Shown: piece after piece, positions 1-8,361 of the stretch | Position numbering within the stretch: the stretch's first letter is position 1 | Layout: the number at the start of each line of letters is the position of its first letter | Source: JAJYVT01 sp035534455 | GTDB taxonomy: Bacteria; Actinomycetota; Acidimicrobiia; Acidimicrobiales; RAAP-2 | Direction: 5' to 3' | NCBI GenBank assembly: GCA_035534455.1 | Contig: DATLRV010000007.1 | Coordinates: forward strand, 1-64,000 | Length of the DNA stretch: 64,000 bases | Position numbers and translations under genes: made by a program | The notes under the pieces: model-generated | Seen by the model: only the letters and a program-made list of their open reading frames with translations | Databases searched by the model: none | Told to the model about the DNA's origin: nothing

Positions 1-34
1 GGGTCGCGCAAGCCGAACCCGTCGGCCAGGCATC

Positions 35-559
35 GTGATGCGGACAACCTCACCGCCATCGCCACCGCCATCGCGACCGGCGAGCGCCAGGGAGGGCGGG
101 CGCCCCGAGCCCGCGGCGCGGACCCTTCGCTTCCAGGGCCCGGTGAACCATCTGGTGCGCGCGCTCTTGTGCACCCCCGTCCTCTGTCGCGCGCTCGGGC
201 GGCGACTGGTCACGGTCTACGTCACCGGGAGGACGACCGGGCGACGCTACGCCGTGCCCGTTGCCTACGAGCGCCTCGACGCACGCCTCTTGGTCGGATC
301 GCAGTTCCGATGGATCCGGAACCTCCGGAGTGGCGAAGTCGTCGAGATCCGGCTCGTCGGCAAGCGGCGCGCGGCGGACGTCCGGGTGCTGAGCGAGGAG
401 GCGGACGTCCTGGAGCACCTCGCGGTGATGGCCCGCGGCAACCACCAATTCGCCAAGTTCAACCGGATCGGGTTCGACACTGGTGGCGAGCCCATTGACG
501 GCGATCTCCGACGCGCGTGGGCGGTCGGTGCCCGTGTCGCCGAGCTCGCACCGCGCTAG
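35..559 (+). CDS. Deazaflavin (F420)-dependent nitroreductase-family protein
   Basis: 174 aa. The segment TGRTTGRRYAVPVAY, followed by LLVGSQ and WIRNLRSG, matches the DUF385/Ddn-like split-barrel family. Its studied members use F420H2 or a related deazaflavin to reduce quinones or nitro compounds. The first ~28 residues are Pro/Ser/Arg-rich low complexity, and conserved sequence begins near TLRFQGPVNHL, so the true start could be later than the GTG at 35 or the ATG at 38. The next gene begins within or just after its 3' end. The substrate cannot be told from sequence, and cofactor binding is inferred from the family only. Confidence 0.65.
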   Translation: MMRTTSPPSPPPSRPASAREGGRPEPAARTLRFQGPVNHLVRALLCTPVLCRALGRRLVTVYVTGRTTGRRYAVPVAYERLDARLLVGSQFRWIRNLRSGEVVEIRLVGKRRAADVRVLSEEADVLEHLAVMARGNHQFAKFNRIGFDTGGEPIDGDLRRAWAVGARVAELAPR

Positions 560-564
560 ACGTC

Positions 565-2154
565 GTGTCTTCGACCGAGCTCGCCGCGCATAGCCTTCCC
601 ACCGTGCCCTCCGGAGGCGAACCCGTCGTCGCGCAACGTGCAGGCGAGGGTCTCGACCCCAGACGATGGTGGATCCTCGCCCTGTGCGGCCTCGGCCAGC
701 TGATGGTCGTCCTCGACCTCACGGTCGTGAACATCGCGCTACCCAAGGCGCAGATCGCGCTGCACTTCTCGAACGACGACCGCCAGTGGATCATCACCGC
801 GTATGCGCTCGCCTTCGGCGGGCTCCTGCTCCTCGGCGGGCGGTTGTCCGACCGCATCGGCCGACGGCGCACCTTCATGATCGGCATGGCGGGGTTCGCC
901 ATCGCCTCGGCGGTTGGCGGCGCGGCCCAGAGCTTCCTCATGCTCGCCGGCGCGCGGGCGGTACAGGGAGTCTTCGCCGCCCTCCTGTCCCCGGCGACGC
1001 TGTCGCTCCTCACGACGACCTTCCCGCGCTCGCCCGAACGCGGGAAGGCGTTCGGCATCTTCTCCGCCATCGCCGGATCTGGGAGCGCCGTCGGCCTTCT
1101 GCTCGGTGGCGCGCTGACGACCTACCTCAGCTGGCGTTGGTGCCTGTACGTGAACGACGTGATCGCCGTCGTCGGGTTGGTCGGCGCCGCCGCGCTGTTG
1201 CAGCGCACGGCGAGTAGCCGCGAGGTCCACATCGACGACCCCGGCATTCTCGTCGCCGTCGCGGGGCTCGCCAGCCTCGTCTTCGGCTTCTCCGAGGCGG
1301 CGATCGACGGGTGGAGCGCCGTCGCGTGCCTCGTGCCGCTCGGCCTGGCAGGTGTCCTGCTCGTCGCATTCGTGCTCATCGAGCGCCGCGCCGCGCATCC
1401 GATCCTGCCGTTCGCGGTCCTGCTCGACCGAAACCGCGGTGCGGCCTACCTGCTGATCCTGCTCCTGGCGATCGGCATGTTCGGCGTGTTCTTGTTCCTC
1501 GTCTACTTCTTCGAGGTGGTCGCCGGCTACAGCGCCGTGCGCGCCGGCCTCGCGTTCATCCCGATGACGGCGTGCATCGTCGCCGGCTCGGTGACGACCA
1601 ACACGCGCCTGTTGCCGAAGTTCGGACCCAAGCGCATCGTCGCCGTGGCATCGCTTGCGGGCGTCGGGGGGATGCTCTACCTCGCCCAGCTCACGCCCAC
1701 CACGTCGTACGTGAGCGGAATCCTCGTTCCCGAGCTGATCTTCGGTGCGGCGCTGGGCGCGCTGTTCGGCGTCGCGTTCAACATGGCCACCGTCGGGACG
1801 GGGCCGGCCACCGCCGGTGTCGCCTCGGCGCTCGTGACTACCGGCCAGCAGGTCGGGGGCTCGATCGGGACGTCGCTCCTCAACACCATCGCCACGAGCT
1901 CGGCCGCGACGTACCTCGCGGCCCACGCGAGCGCCGGGTACCTCGCGGGGCACGCCGCGACGATCATGTCGACCCACGTGTGGCGCGCGGCGCAGGTGCA
2001 CTCCTACGACGTTGCGTTCTACGTCGGCGCGGGCTTCGTCCTCCTCGCCGGCCTCTGCGCCGCCAGCATCTTCCCGCCACGACGGCGCCCCGCCGCGGCC
2101 CCTGCGGCTGAACAGGCCGCGACACGTGTCGTCCCGAGGACGGCCCAAGCCTGA
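565..2154 (+). CDS. MFS transporter, DHA2 (14-TM, EmrB/QacA-type)
   Basis: 529 aa from the GTG at 565, which lies 3 nt after the preceding stop. An in-frame ATG at 517 would overlap that gene by 43 bp and add a non-conserved leader. It has the hallmarks of drug:H+ antiporter-2 exporters: motif D1-like LMVVLDLTVVNIALP in TM1, WIITAYALAFGGLLLLGGRLSDRIGRR (motif A), ARAVQGVFAALLSPA (motif B) and GSAVGLLLGG (motif C). About 14 hydrophobic segments are visible. The tail is Ala/Arg-rich. It probably exports a small hydrophobic or cationic compound; proximity to the purine island does not by itself indicate a purine substrate. Confidence 0.85.
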   Translation: MSSTELAAHSLPTVPSGGEPVVAQRAGEGLDPRRWWILALCGLGQLMVVLDLTVVNIALPKAQIALHFSNDDRQWIITAYALAFGGLLLLGGRLSDRIGRRRTFMIGMAGFAIASAVGGAAQSFLMLAGARAVQGVFAALLSPATLSLLTTTFPRSPERGKAFGIFSAIAGSGSAVGLLLGGALTTYLSWRWCLYVNDVIAVVGLVGAAALLQRTASSREVHIDDPGILVAVAGLASLVFGFSEAAIDGWSAVACLVPLGLAGVLLVAFVLIERRAAHPILPFAVLLDRNRGAAYLLILLLAIGMFGVFLFLVYFFEVVAGYSAVRAGLAFIPMTACIVAGSVTTNTRLLPKFGPKRIVAVASLAGVGGMLYLAQLTPTTSYVSGILVPELIFGAALGALFGVAFNMATVGTGPATAGVASALVTTGQQVGGSIGTSLLNTIATSSAATYLAAHASAGYLAGHAATIMSTHVWRAAQVHSYDVAFYVGAGFVLLAGLCAASIFPPRRRPAAAPAAEQAATRVVPRTAQA

Positions 2155-2174
2155 GCAGGGAATGTGGCGCCCCC

Positions 2175-2227
2175 GGTGCGGTGCGGCGGTGCGGTGCGGC
2201 GGTGCGGTGCGGCGGTGCCGGTGCGGC
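2175..2227. repeat. 13-bp tandem repeat (three exact units plus a variant)
   Basis: Three exact head-to-tail copies of GGTGCGGTGCGGC (2175-2213) are followed by a 14-bp variant. They lie between the convergent MFS and MOSC genes, and this is the main content of the 123-bp gap. The unit is not divisible by three, consistent with a non-coding position. Confidence 0.9.
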
Positions 2228-2277
2228 GGCGCCGTGTGCGGGGTCGGACGACGAGGGTCGGGCGGAAACGGCCGGGA

Positions 2278-2892
2278 CTACGCCTGTCGGACCACCGCGT
2301 CGCCGGGCCGCAGGGTTCCCGCAACGAGGACCCTCGCGTGGGCGCCACGCAGGCGGAGCTCTCGGCCGACGGGCGAGTTCACGAAGCGCATGGCCTCCTC
2401 GCCGAAGCGCGCGACGAACTTGGCGCAGCCGAGGTGCGGCGGCTCGGTGAGCTCGACCACGGCGGTGCCGATGCGGAGCCGCGTGCCGGGCGGCGAGTGC
2501 CCGACGCTCAGGTCGAAGTCCACGAAAAGCTGGTCGCCGGCGAGCGCGCGGCGGTCGGGGCGCCTCGCGACGAGCGAGGCGATGCGGGCGTTCATGAGCG
2601 TGAGCTGACGGTCGGGGTTCGGCGAATTGTCGGGCGTGCTCGAACTCGGGCGGTGCCGCCAGTCGTCGCCGACGAGGCCGTCGGCGGGCGTCAGCGTCGC
2701 CTCGTCGAGGACCTCCCGCACGTCTACGGTCGGGCGGCGGACGAGGAGCGCCACCGTGCCCCGGTCTCGAGGTGACTCCCGGATCCAGACGAGTCCACGC
2801 TCGAGCTCGGCGCTCGTCACGTGCCCCGGCTCTTCGCCGGCGTGGTCGTGAGTGGTTGCATCCGCAAGGTCGGTCTGCGCCCGAATGCTCAT
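2278..2892 (-). CDS. MOSC domain-containing protein
   Basis: 204 aa from the ATG at 2892, chosen because upstream in-frame sequence is Arg/Ser-rich and unlike the family. The core has DGLVGDDW, GDQLFVDFDLSVGHSPPGTRLRIGTAVVELTEPPHLGCAKFVARFG and VNSPVGRELRLRG, as in stand-alone MOSC (Mo-cofactor sulfurase C-terminal) proteins. The family carries a conserved cysteine; here it is in LGCAKF. MOSC proteins are linked to molybdenum-cofactor handling or to molybdoenzymes. The xanthine-dehydrogenase genes nearby make a role in Mo enzyme maturation or detoxification plausible, but this is inference from context. Confidence 0.75.
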   Translation of the reverse strand: MSIRAQTDLADATTHDHAGEEPGHVTSAELERGLVWIRESPRDRGTVALLVRRPTVDVREVLDEATLTPADGLVGDDWRHRPSSSTPDNSPNPDRQLTLMNARIASLVARRPDRRALAGDQLFVDFDLSVGHSPPGTRLRIGTAVVELTEPPHLGCAKFVARFGEEAMRFVNSPVGRELRLRGAHARVLVAGTLRPGDAVVRQA

Positions 2893-2941
2893 CGGCCACA
2901 ATGATGCCCCATCGGCCCCCCGGGAGGTTCGAGGGGGAGCG

Positions 2942-3307
2942 TCAGTCGATGCGGCTCCGGAGCAGGCAGAACTCGTTCCCCTCCGGATCGGTGAGCACGA
3001 TCCAGGTCTGCTCGCCCTGCCCGACGTCAGCACGGACGGCGCCGAGCCCGAGCAACCGCGCGAGCTCCTCTTCTTGGTCGCAGCCGACGGGCGAGACGTC
3101 GATGTGGAGGCGGTTCTTCACGGTCTTGCGCTCGGGAACGGGACAGAAGACCAGGGCGAGGCCCGTCGCCTCGTCGGCTCCCGGCGCGGCCATCCAGTAG
3201 GTGGGGTCCTCTCGGCGGACCTCCCACCCGAGGACCCTTCCCCAGAAGTCCGCCACCGCTGCGGGGTCGGAGCAGTCGATGCAGATCTCTCGGAGGAGGC
3301 TCGCCAC
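2942..3307 (-). CDS. VOC (glyoxalase/bleomycin-resistance) family protein
   Basis: 121 aa, one VOC module pair. It opens with LREICIDCSDPAAVADFWGRVLGWEV and ends with WIVLTDPEGNEFCLL, typical of the actinobacterial glyoxalase-like family. The metal-ligand positions (His in NRLHIDV, Glu in GNEFC) are visible. The substrate is unknown; members include dioxygenases, isomerases and antibiotic-binding proteins. It is transcribed toward the MOSC gene with a 49-bp gap. Confidence 0.8.
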   Translation of the reverse strand: MASLLREICIDCSDPAAVADFWGRVLGWEVRREDPTYWMAAPGADEATGLALVFCPVPERKTVKNRLHIDVSPVGCDQEEELARLLGLGAVRADVGQGEQTWIVLTDPEGNEFCLLRSRID

Positions 3308-3370
3308 GGCAGGAGTCTAGGAAAGTCGAGGCCGAGGCGCCCGAGCCAAGGCGCCCGGGGCAAGGCGCCC

Positions 3371-3461
3371 GAGCCCCGACCGCCGAGCCCCGACCGCCGA
3401 GCCCCGAGCACCGACGCCCGTGCCCCGACCGCCGAGCCCCGACCGCCGAGCCCCGACCGCT
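3371..3461. repeat. 14-bp intergenic tandem repeat, GAGCCCCGACCGCC
   Basis: Two exact copies (3371-3398), a degenerate stretch, then two more copies (3434-3461), the last reaching the stop codon of the ammonia-lyase gene. The DNA just 5' (3327-3370) is a related imperfect array of GGCGCCCGAGCC. It fills the 153-bp gap between the VOC gene and the minus-strand purine operon, and no promoter or gene is seen in it. Confidence 0.85.
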
Positions 3462-4687
3462 CAGAGGAGCTCTGCGCCGAGGATCTCCCGCCACGCTGGC
3501 ATGTCGCTCGCGCCCTCGGTCACGAGCACGAGTACGGAGCGATCCTGGCCCACGACGCCGGCGAGCGGCGTCGCGCGGCCCTGGCGCTGGAGGGCCATCA
3601 GGCCGCCGAGCGCGGCTGCGCCGGTCTCTCCGGCTTCGAGGCCGCACGCTGCGAGGACCCGGACCGCCGCCCTGGCCCAGTCGTCGTCGATCGTCACGAA
3701 CCCCGCCACCCCCGCAGACACCCGCGGCCAGGCGACGGGGGAGGGGGTGCCGCAGTTCAGGCCGGCCATGATGGAGTCCTGAGGCGCGGGGAGCGTGACG
3801 AGCTCCCCGGCGAGTGCCGACGCCGTCGCGCAGGCCGCGGCCGTCGGTTCGACCCCGATCACCGTCGCGGGACGATTCCCGCTGCGGGCATGGGCCACCG
3901 TCGCCGCCGCGAGCGCCCCCACCCCGATCGGGACCACGACCACGTCGGGACGAGCGCGGCCCGCACGCCCCAACGCGTCGTCGATCTCGCCGAACATCGT
4001 CCCGTAGCCCTCGATGACCCATCGGGGGACGTCCATGTAGCCGGGCCAGCTCGTGTCGCTGACCACGAGGCAGTGAGGGCCGGCCTCCTCGGCAGAGCGG
4101 GCGACCGCGTCGTCGTAGCCGCCGGCGACGACCTCGACATCGGCACCTTCGCTGGCGATCGCGTCGATGCGCGCCGCGCTGGTGCCGCGGGGCACGAAGA
4201 TGCGTGCCCCGAAGCCGAGCCACCGGGCCATCCGCGCGACCGCGCGGCCGTGGTTGCCGTCGGTCGCCGCGGCGAGGCCGAAGGGGAGGAGCGGCTTCAG
4301 CGCGTTGGCGAGCTCCTCCACGTCGCCCCATCCTCCGAGCACGCCGCCGGCCGGGCCCGCGCCGTGGGACGGCGCCCCGACGCGCCCGGCGAGCGCACGG
4401 TAGGTGGCCCACGAGGCGCCGAGCATCTTGAACGAGGGAAGCCCGAAGCGCGTCGACTCGACCTTCACCAGGAGCTCTCTGATGCCCAGTTGCGCGGCGA
4501 CACCCGGCAGCGAGACGAGCGGCGTCGGTCCGTAGCCGGGCAGGCGGCGATGGAACTCGAGCACGTCACCCATGTCGACAGCGCCCGTGTCGGCGGCGCC
4601 CGTGTCGACAGCGCCCGTCTCGGCGGCGCCCGTCTCCGCGGCGCGACCCGCGAGCGGGTTCTCGACCGCGCGGAAGCCGAAGCTCAC
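3461..4687 (-). CDS. dpaL: Diaminopropionate ammonia-lyase (PLP enzyme)
   Basis: 408 aa from the GTG at 4687, which overlaps the preceding stop as GTGA; a second in-frame GTG lies at 4696. It is a fold-type II PLP enzyme. The lysine is in SFKMLG (about residue 87) and the asparagine loop is TDGNHGRAVA (142-150). It resembles diaminopropionate ammonia-lyase (E. coli YgeX) more than threonine dehydratase, with RPTLL-like GPTPLVSL and the motif SWPGYMDVPRWVIEGYGTMF. The reaction is 2,3-diaminopropionate to pyruvate plus two ammonia. Residues ~17-40 are repeats of AETGA/VDTGA encoded by an 18-bp minisatellite and may not be structural. It is the last gene of the five-gene operon. YgeX homologues sit in bacterial urate-degradation clusters, which fits here. 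Confidence 0.85.
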   Translation of the reverse strand: MSFGFRAVENPLAGRAAETGAAETGAVDTGAADTGAVDMGDVLEFHRRLPGYGPTPLVSLPGVAAQLGIRELLVKVESTRFGLPSFKMLGASWATYRALAGRVGAPSHGAGPAGGVLGGWGDVEELANALKPLLPFGLAAATDGNHGRAVARMARWLGFGARIFVPRGTSAARIDAIASEGADVEVVAGGYDDAVARSAEEAGPHCLVVSDTSWPGYMDVPRWVIEGYGTMFGEIDDALGRAGRARPDVVVVPIGVGALAAATVAHARSGNRPATVIGVEPTAAACATASALAGELVTLPAPQDSIMAGLNCGTPSPVAWPRVSAGVAGFVTIDDDWARAAVRVLAACGLEAGETGAAALGGLMALQRQGRATPLAGVVGQDRSVLVLVTEGASDMPAWREILGAELL

Positions 4688-5679
4688 GGTGTCCACCCGC
4701 TGAACGCGTCGATCATCTGACGGACGTCGCCGAGCGGGTAGAGGATGGGGCAGTTGCAGCCGTGCGCCACGTAGTCCGCGACGCGGGCTCGGGCCTGGTC
4801 CGGCGTGCCCGAGGCCGTGAGCAGCCGGACCACCTCGTCGGGCACGAGCTTGGACGCGGCTTCGACCTGCTCGTGGGTCGCCGGCCAGGTCAGCACCGCG
4901 CCCACCGCGTCGAGGAGGGACTGGGGCACGCCCGACGCCCGCATGATGTGCGGCTGCTGACCGAGGTACTGGGTGACCATCTGACGGGCCATGTCGAGTG
5001 CGACCGTCTCGTCCTCGTGGACGGAGCACACGACCAGCTGGGGGCGGTCCAGGTCCTCCAACCGCCGCTTCGACCGCTCGAGACCGGTGGCCAGGTGGCC
5101 GAGCGCGCGCTCGTTGTAGTCGGGGGAGACGAGGTAGTTGAGCACGACGCCGTCTGCGATCTCGCCGGCGAGCTCGAGCATCTTGTCGCCCGTCGCCCCG
5201 ATGTAGATCGGCACCTCCTTGGGTCGGCGCTCCTGGTACACGTAGTCGAGCTCGACGCCTGTGAGGTCGACCCACTCTCCGTGGAACGTCACGGTCTCGT
5301 TGGCGAGGAGCGCGCGGACCGCCGTCACGACCTCGCGCATGACCGTGAGCGGGTGCGTGCGGGTGATGCCCACCTTGGCTGCGAGCGGGTCCCACCAGGC
5401 ACCGAGCCCGAGGAGCACCCTGCCGGGGGCGAGGTCGTCCAACGTCGAGAACGTCGCGGCGAGCCGGGCCGGGTTGCGCGACCAGCAGTCCGAGACGCCC
5501 GAACCGACCTTGATGTGCTCGGTGACCGCCGCGTATGCGGCGAGCGGCACCGTCGCTTCGCGCACGAGCCGGCTCTCCGCCTGCCACACGGCGTCGAAGC
5601 CGCGGGCCTGCGCGTAGGCGACGTACTCCATGCCGTCACGGATCGAATGTGCGTCCTGCAGGTAGAGGGCGGTCCTCAC
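4684..5679 (-). CDS. LLM-class flavin-dependent oxidoreductase
   Basis: 331 aa, GTG start at 5679, 27 bp after the xanthine-dehydrogenase-like gene. A luciferase-like TIM barrel is recognised by GFDAVWQAESRLVREATVPLAAYAAVTEHIKVGSGV near the N-terminus, RVLLGLGAWWDPLAAKVGI and PIYIGATGDKMLELAGEIADGVVLN. The pattern resembles the Mer/MSMEG F420-using branch, but FMN cannot be excluded. Its stop overlaps the start of dpaL (GTGA), so the two are translationally coupled. Within this operon it may reduce a purine ring or an opened-ring intermediate. This role is inferred from position only. Confidence 0.75.
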   Translation of the reverse strand: MRTALYLQDAHSIRDGMEYVAYAQARGFDAVWQAESRLVREATVPLAAYAAVTEHIKVGSGVSDCWSRNPARLAATFSTLDDLAPGRVLLGLGAWWDPLAAKVGITRTHPLTVMREVVTAVRALLANETVTFHGEWVDLTGVELDYVYQERRPKEVPIYIGATGDKMLELAGEIADGVVLNYLVSPDYNERALGHLATGLERSKRRLEDLDRPQLVVCSVHEDETVALDMARQMVTQYLGQQPHIMRASGVPQSLLDAVGAVLTWPATHEQVEAASKLVPDEVVRLLTASGTPDQARARVADYVAHGCNCPILYPLGDVRQMIDAFSGWTP

Positions 5680-5706
5680 GGCGTCAGCTCCGTTCCCGTC
5701 GATCCG

Positions 5707-8361
5707 TTACTCGCCGTCGCCGTCGCCGCCGCCGGCACCGCCGCCGGCACCGTCACCGGCGGTCCCGGCACCCGCACGCATTGGCAGGGTCGTCCGCCAG
5801 GTCCCGTCAGCGTCGTGCAAGGCGGCCGCCACCGCACCGGCGGTCGGCACCAGCCCGATCTCCCCGACACCCTTGATGCCGTAGGGGGAGCGGGGCTGGG
5901 GGACCTCGACGAGGAGCACCTCGATCGGCGGGACGTCCTTCGCGCGGAGGATCCCGAGCGAGCGGAGCGTCGACTTGGTCGGAAAGCCGCGGTCGTCTGA
6001 GGGGAACTCCTCGGTGAGGGCGTAGCCGAGCCCCATGTGCACGGAGCCCTCGATCTGCCCCTCGCACAGCATGGGGTTGACCGCGCGACCGACGTCGTGC
6101 GCGGCGACCACCCGCTCGACGGCGGCACTGTCGCGGTCCATCACGACGAGCTGCGCCGCGTACCCGAAGGCCGAGTGGATGATCGGGTGCTCCACCTCGC
6201 CGAGGTGGTGCGTCCAGTCGACGCGGTGCTCACCGACGTAGTCGACGCCGGGCGCGCAGCCGCCGGCCTTCGCAGCCCGGCAGGCAGCGGCGACCGCACC
6301 CGCCCCCATGAGGGTGCCCCTGCTGCCGGTCGTCTGCCCCTCGCCGAGCTCCCGGGAGGTGTCGACCTTCACGACGACACGGTCCGGGTCCACGCCGAGC
6401 TCGGTGACGGCCACCTGGAGGGCGACCGTGTGGACGCCCTGGCCCATCTCCGTCCATCCGTGGCGCACCTCGACGGTGCCGCCGGGCTCGAAGCGGACGA
6501 CGGCGCGGGTGGCCTCCTTGAAGCCGTTGCCGAGCCCGCTGTTCTTGAGGCCGAGCCCGATGCCGACGGCCTTCCCGGCAGCCCGCGCCGCCTCGTAGCG
6601 CCCGGCCAACGCGTCGAGGCAGCGCTCGGCGCCTTCGCACCCTTCGTCCATCACCTGGCCGGGACCCCAGACGTCGCCGGGGTGGATGACGTTGCGCTTG
6701 CGCATCTCCCAGCCGCTGATGCCGACCTCGGCGGCGAGGCGGTCCATCACGCCCTCCATGGCGAACTGCGCCTGGTTCGCGCCGAAGCCGCGGAACGCCC
6801 CGCACACCGGGTTGTTGGTGCGCACCGCGACCGACTCGACGTCGACCGCCTGGAGCCGGTACGGGCCGGTGGCGTGGCCCGCAGCGCGTTCGAGGACCTT
6901 CATCCCGACGCTCGCGTAGGCCCCGGAGTCGCCGATCATGCGCGCCCGGAGGCCCGTCAGGTGCCCTTGGGCATCGCAACCCGCCCAGTACTCCATCCGG
7001 ATCGGGTGCCGCTTGGCGTGCACGAGGAAGCTCTCCTCCCTCGAGAGCGTGCACTTGACCGGACGGCGGAGGAGCCAGGCGCCGAGCGCGGTCTGCGCCT
7101 GGTTGGACATGTCCTCCTTCCCCCCGAAGGCCCCGCCGTTCGAGACGAGCTCCACGCTCACGCGCTCGGGCCCCACCGCGAGCACCGAGGCGATCTGGTC
7201 GCGGTCGTCCCACACTCCCTGGCCTCCCGAGTAGACGTGGAGGCCCCCGTCGTCGCGGGGGACGGCGAGCGTGGACTCGGGCTCGAGGTAGGCGTGCTCG
7301 ACGCGCTGGGTCTCGAACGTCTCGTGGACCGCGTGGGCGCTCGCGGCGAGCGCCTCGTCGACACTCCCGCGCGCGTACGAGGAGCGCGACAACACGTTCG
7401 TGTCGGTTCCCCACACCGCCACCTCGTCGGACGACAGCGCGGCGAGGGGGTCCGTGAGCGGTTCGAGGGGGCGGTAGTCGACCTCGACGAGCGTGGCCGC
7501 AGCCCGGGCCTCGAGCCGGCTGTCGGCGACGACGACAGCGAGCACGTCGCCGGCGTAGGAGGTTCGGCCTCCCTCGGGGATCATGACCGGCCAGTCCCGG
7601 TTGATGATGCCGACGCGCAGGTCCCCCGGCACGTCGGCCGCGGTGAAGACGGCCACGACGCCGGGTGCCGACGCCGCGGCGGCGGTGTCGATCCGCACCA
7701 CGTCTGCACGCGCGTGGTCGGTGAAGCGGAGCGCGGCGTGGAGCATCCCGGGGACGCGCAGGTCGTCGACGTAGCCGCGGTCGCCGAGCGCGAGTGCCCT
7801 CGCCTCGTACTTGGGGACGGACGCGCCGATGCCTGCCGGCCCGGTCGTCCCGTCCGTGGCCGCGTCCCGCGCAGGCCCCCCAGGGAGCGTGCCGGTCGCG
7901 ACCGCCTCGATCGCGTCGAGGATCTTGACGTAGCCCGTGCACCGGCAGAGGTGCGCGCCCAGGTGCCGCGACATGTCCTCTCGCGTGAGGTCGGGGCCCT
8001 TCTTGTCCACCTGGGCCTTTGCCCGCATCACGATCCCGGGGATGCAGAAGCCGCACTGGAGGCCGCCGCACGCGGCGAACGCGTCGGCGTAGCGGCGACG
8101 CTCGTCGGCGTCGAGCCCCTCGAGGGTGGTGACCGTCCGGCCGGCGGCCTTCTGGATCGGGTACTGGCAGCTCACCTGGACCTTCCCGTCGATCATCACC
8201 GTGCAGCAGCCGCATTGCCCCGACGGCGAGCAGCCGTCCTTGGCTGACGTGACGCCGAGCTCCTCGCGAAGCGCCGAGAGGAGGTGCGGGTGGTCCGCCC
8301 GCACCTCCACCTCTTCGCCGTTCACGGTGAGCTCGACGACGTCCTTGTCGACGACGGTCAT
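5707..8361 (-). CDS. Fused [2Fe-2S]/molybdopterin xanthine-dehydrogenase-like protein (XdhD type)
   Basis: 884 aa, ATG at 8361 overlapping the upstream stop (ATGA). Domains: plant-type [2Fe-2S] ferredoxin (~10-75; cysteines 44, 50, 53, 65), the second [2Fe-2S] domain (~80-160; C103, C106, C139, C141 in GLQCGFC and LCRCTGY), then the two Mo domains. Mo motifs are SNGGAFGGKED, CGAFRGFGANQ and SPYGIKGVGE, whose Glu (~834) is the expected base. There is no FAD domain, as in E. coli XdhD and clostridial XdhAC. These lie in urate/purine clusters beside ssnA and a dpaL homologue. It likely hydroxylates or reduces a purine-type heterocycle. The tail is Gly/Asp repeat. The fusion differs from the separate three-gene xanthine dehydrogenase at 16.5-20.3 kb. 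Confidence 0.85.
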   Translation of the reverse strand: MTVVDKDVVELTVNGEEVEVRADHPHLLSALREELGVTSAKDGCSPSGQCGCCTVMIDGKVQVSCQYPIQKAAGRTVTTLEGLDADERRRYADAFAACGGLQCGFCIPGIVMRAKAQVDKKGPDLTREDMSRHLGAHLCRCTGYVKILDAIEAVATGTLPGGPARDAATDGTTGPAGIGASVPKYEARALALGDRGYVDDLRVPGMLHAALRFTDHARADVVRIDTAAAASAPGVVAVFTAADVPGDLRVGIINRDWPVMIPEGGRTSYAGDVLAVVVADSRLEARAAATLVEVDYRPLEPLTDPLAALSSDEVAVWGTDTNVLSRSSYARGSVDEALAASAHAVHETFETQRVEHAYLEPESTLAVPRDDGGLHVYSGGQGVWDDRDQIASVLAVGPERVSVELVSNGGAFGGKEDMSNQAQTALGAWLLRRPVKCTLSREESFLVHAKRHPIRMEYWAGCDAQGHLTGLRARMIGDSGAYASVGMKVLERAAGHATGPYRLQAVDVESVAVRTNNPVCGAFRGFGANQAQFAMEGVMDRLAAEVGISGWEMRKRNVIHPGDVWGPGQVMDEGCEGAERCLDALAGRYEAARAAGKAVGIGLGLKNSGLGNGFKEATRAVVRFEPGGTVEVRHGWTEMGQGVHTVALQVAVTELGVDPDRVVVKVDTSRELGEGQTTGSRGTLMGAGAVAAACRAAKAGGCAPGVDYVGEHRVDWTHHLGEVEHPIIHSAFGYAAQLVVMDRDSAAVERVVAAHDVGRAVNPMLCEGQIEGSVHMGLGYALTEEFPSDDRGFPTKSTLRSLGILRAKDVPPIEVLLVEVPQPRSPYGIKGVGEIGLVPTAGAVAAALHDADGTWRTTLPMRAGAGTAGDGAGGGAGGGDGDGE

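Noticed and set aside
739..2148. Long open frames opposite real genes (e.g. 739-2148 minus, 2852-4720 plus, 6037-8247 plus, 17840-20257 minus, 46389-48620 minus)
   Set aside because: High GC makes stop codons rare in all frames. These translate to Arg/Pro/Gly-rich sequence without family motifs and lie opposite well-supported genes.
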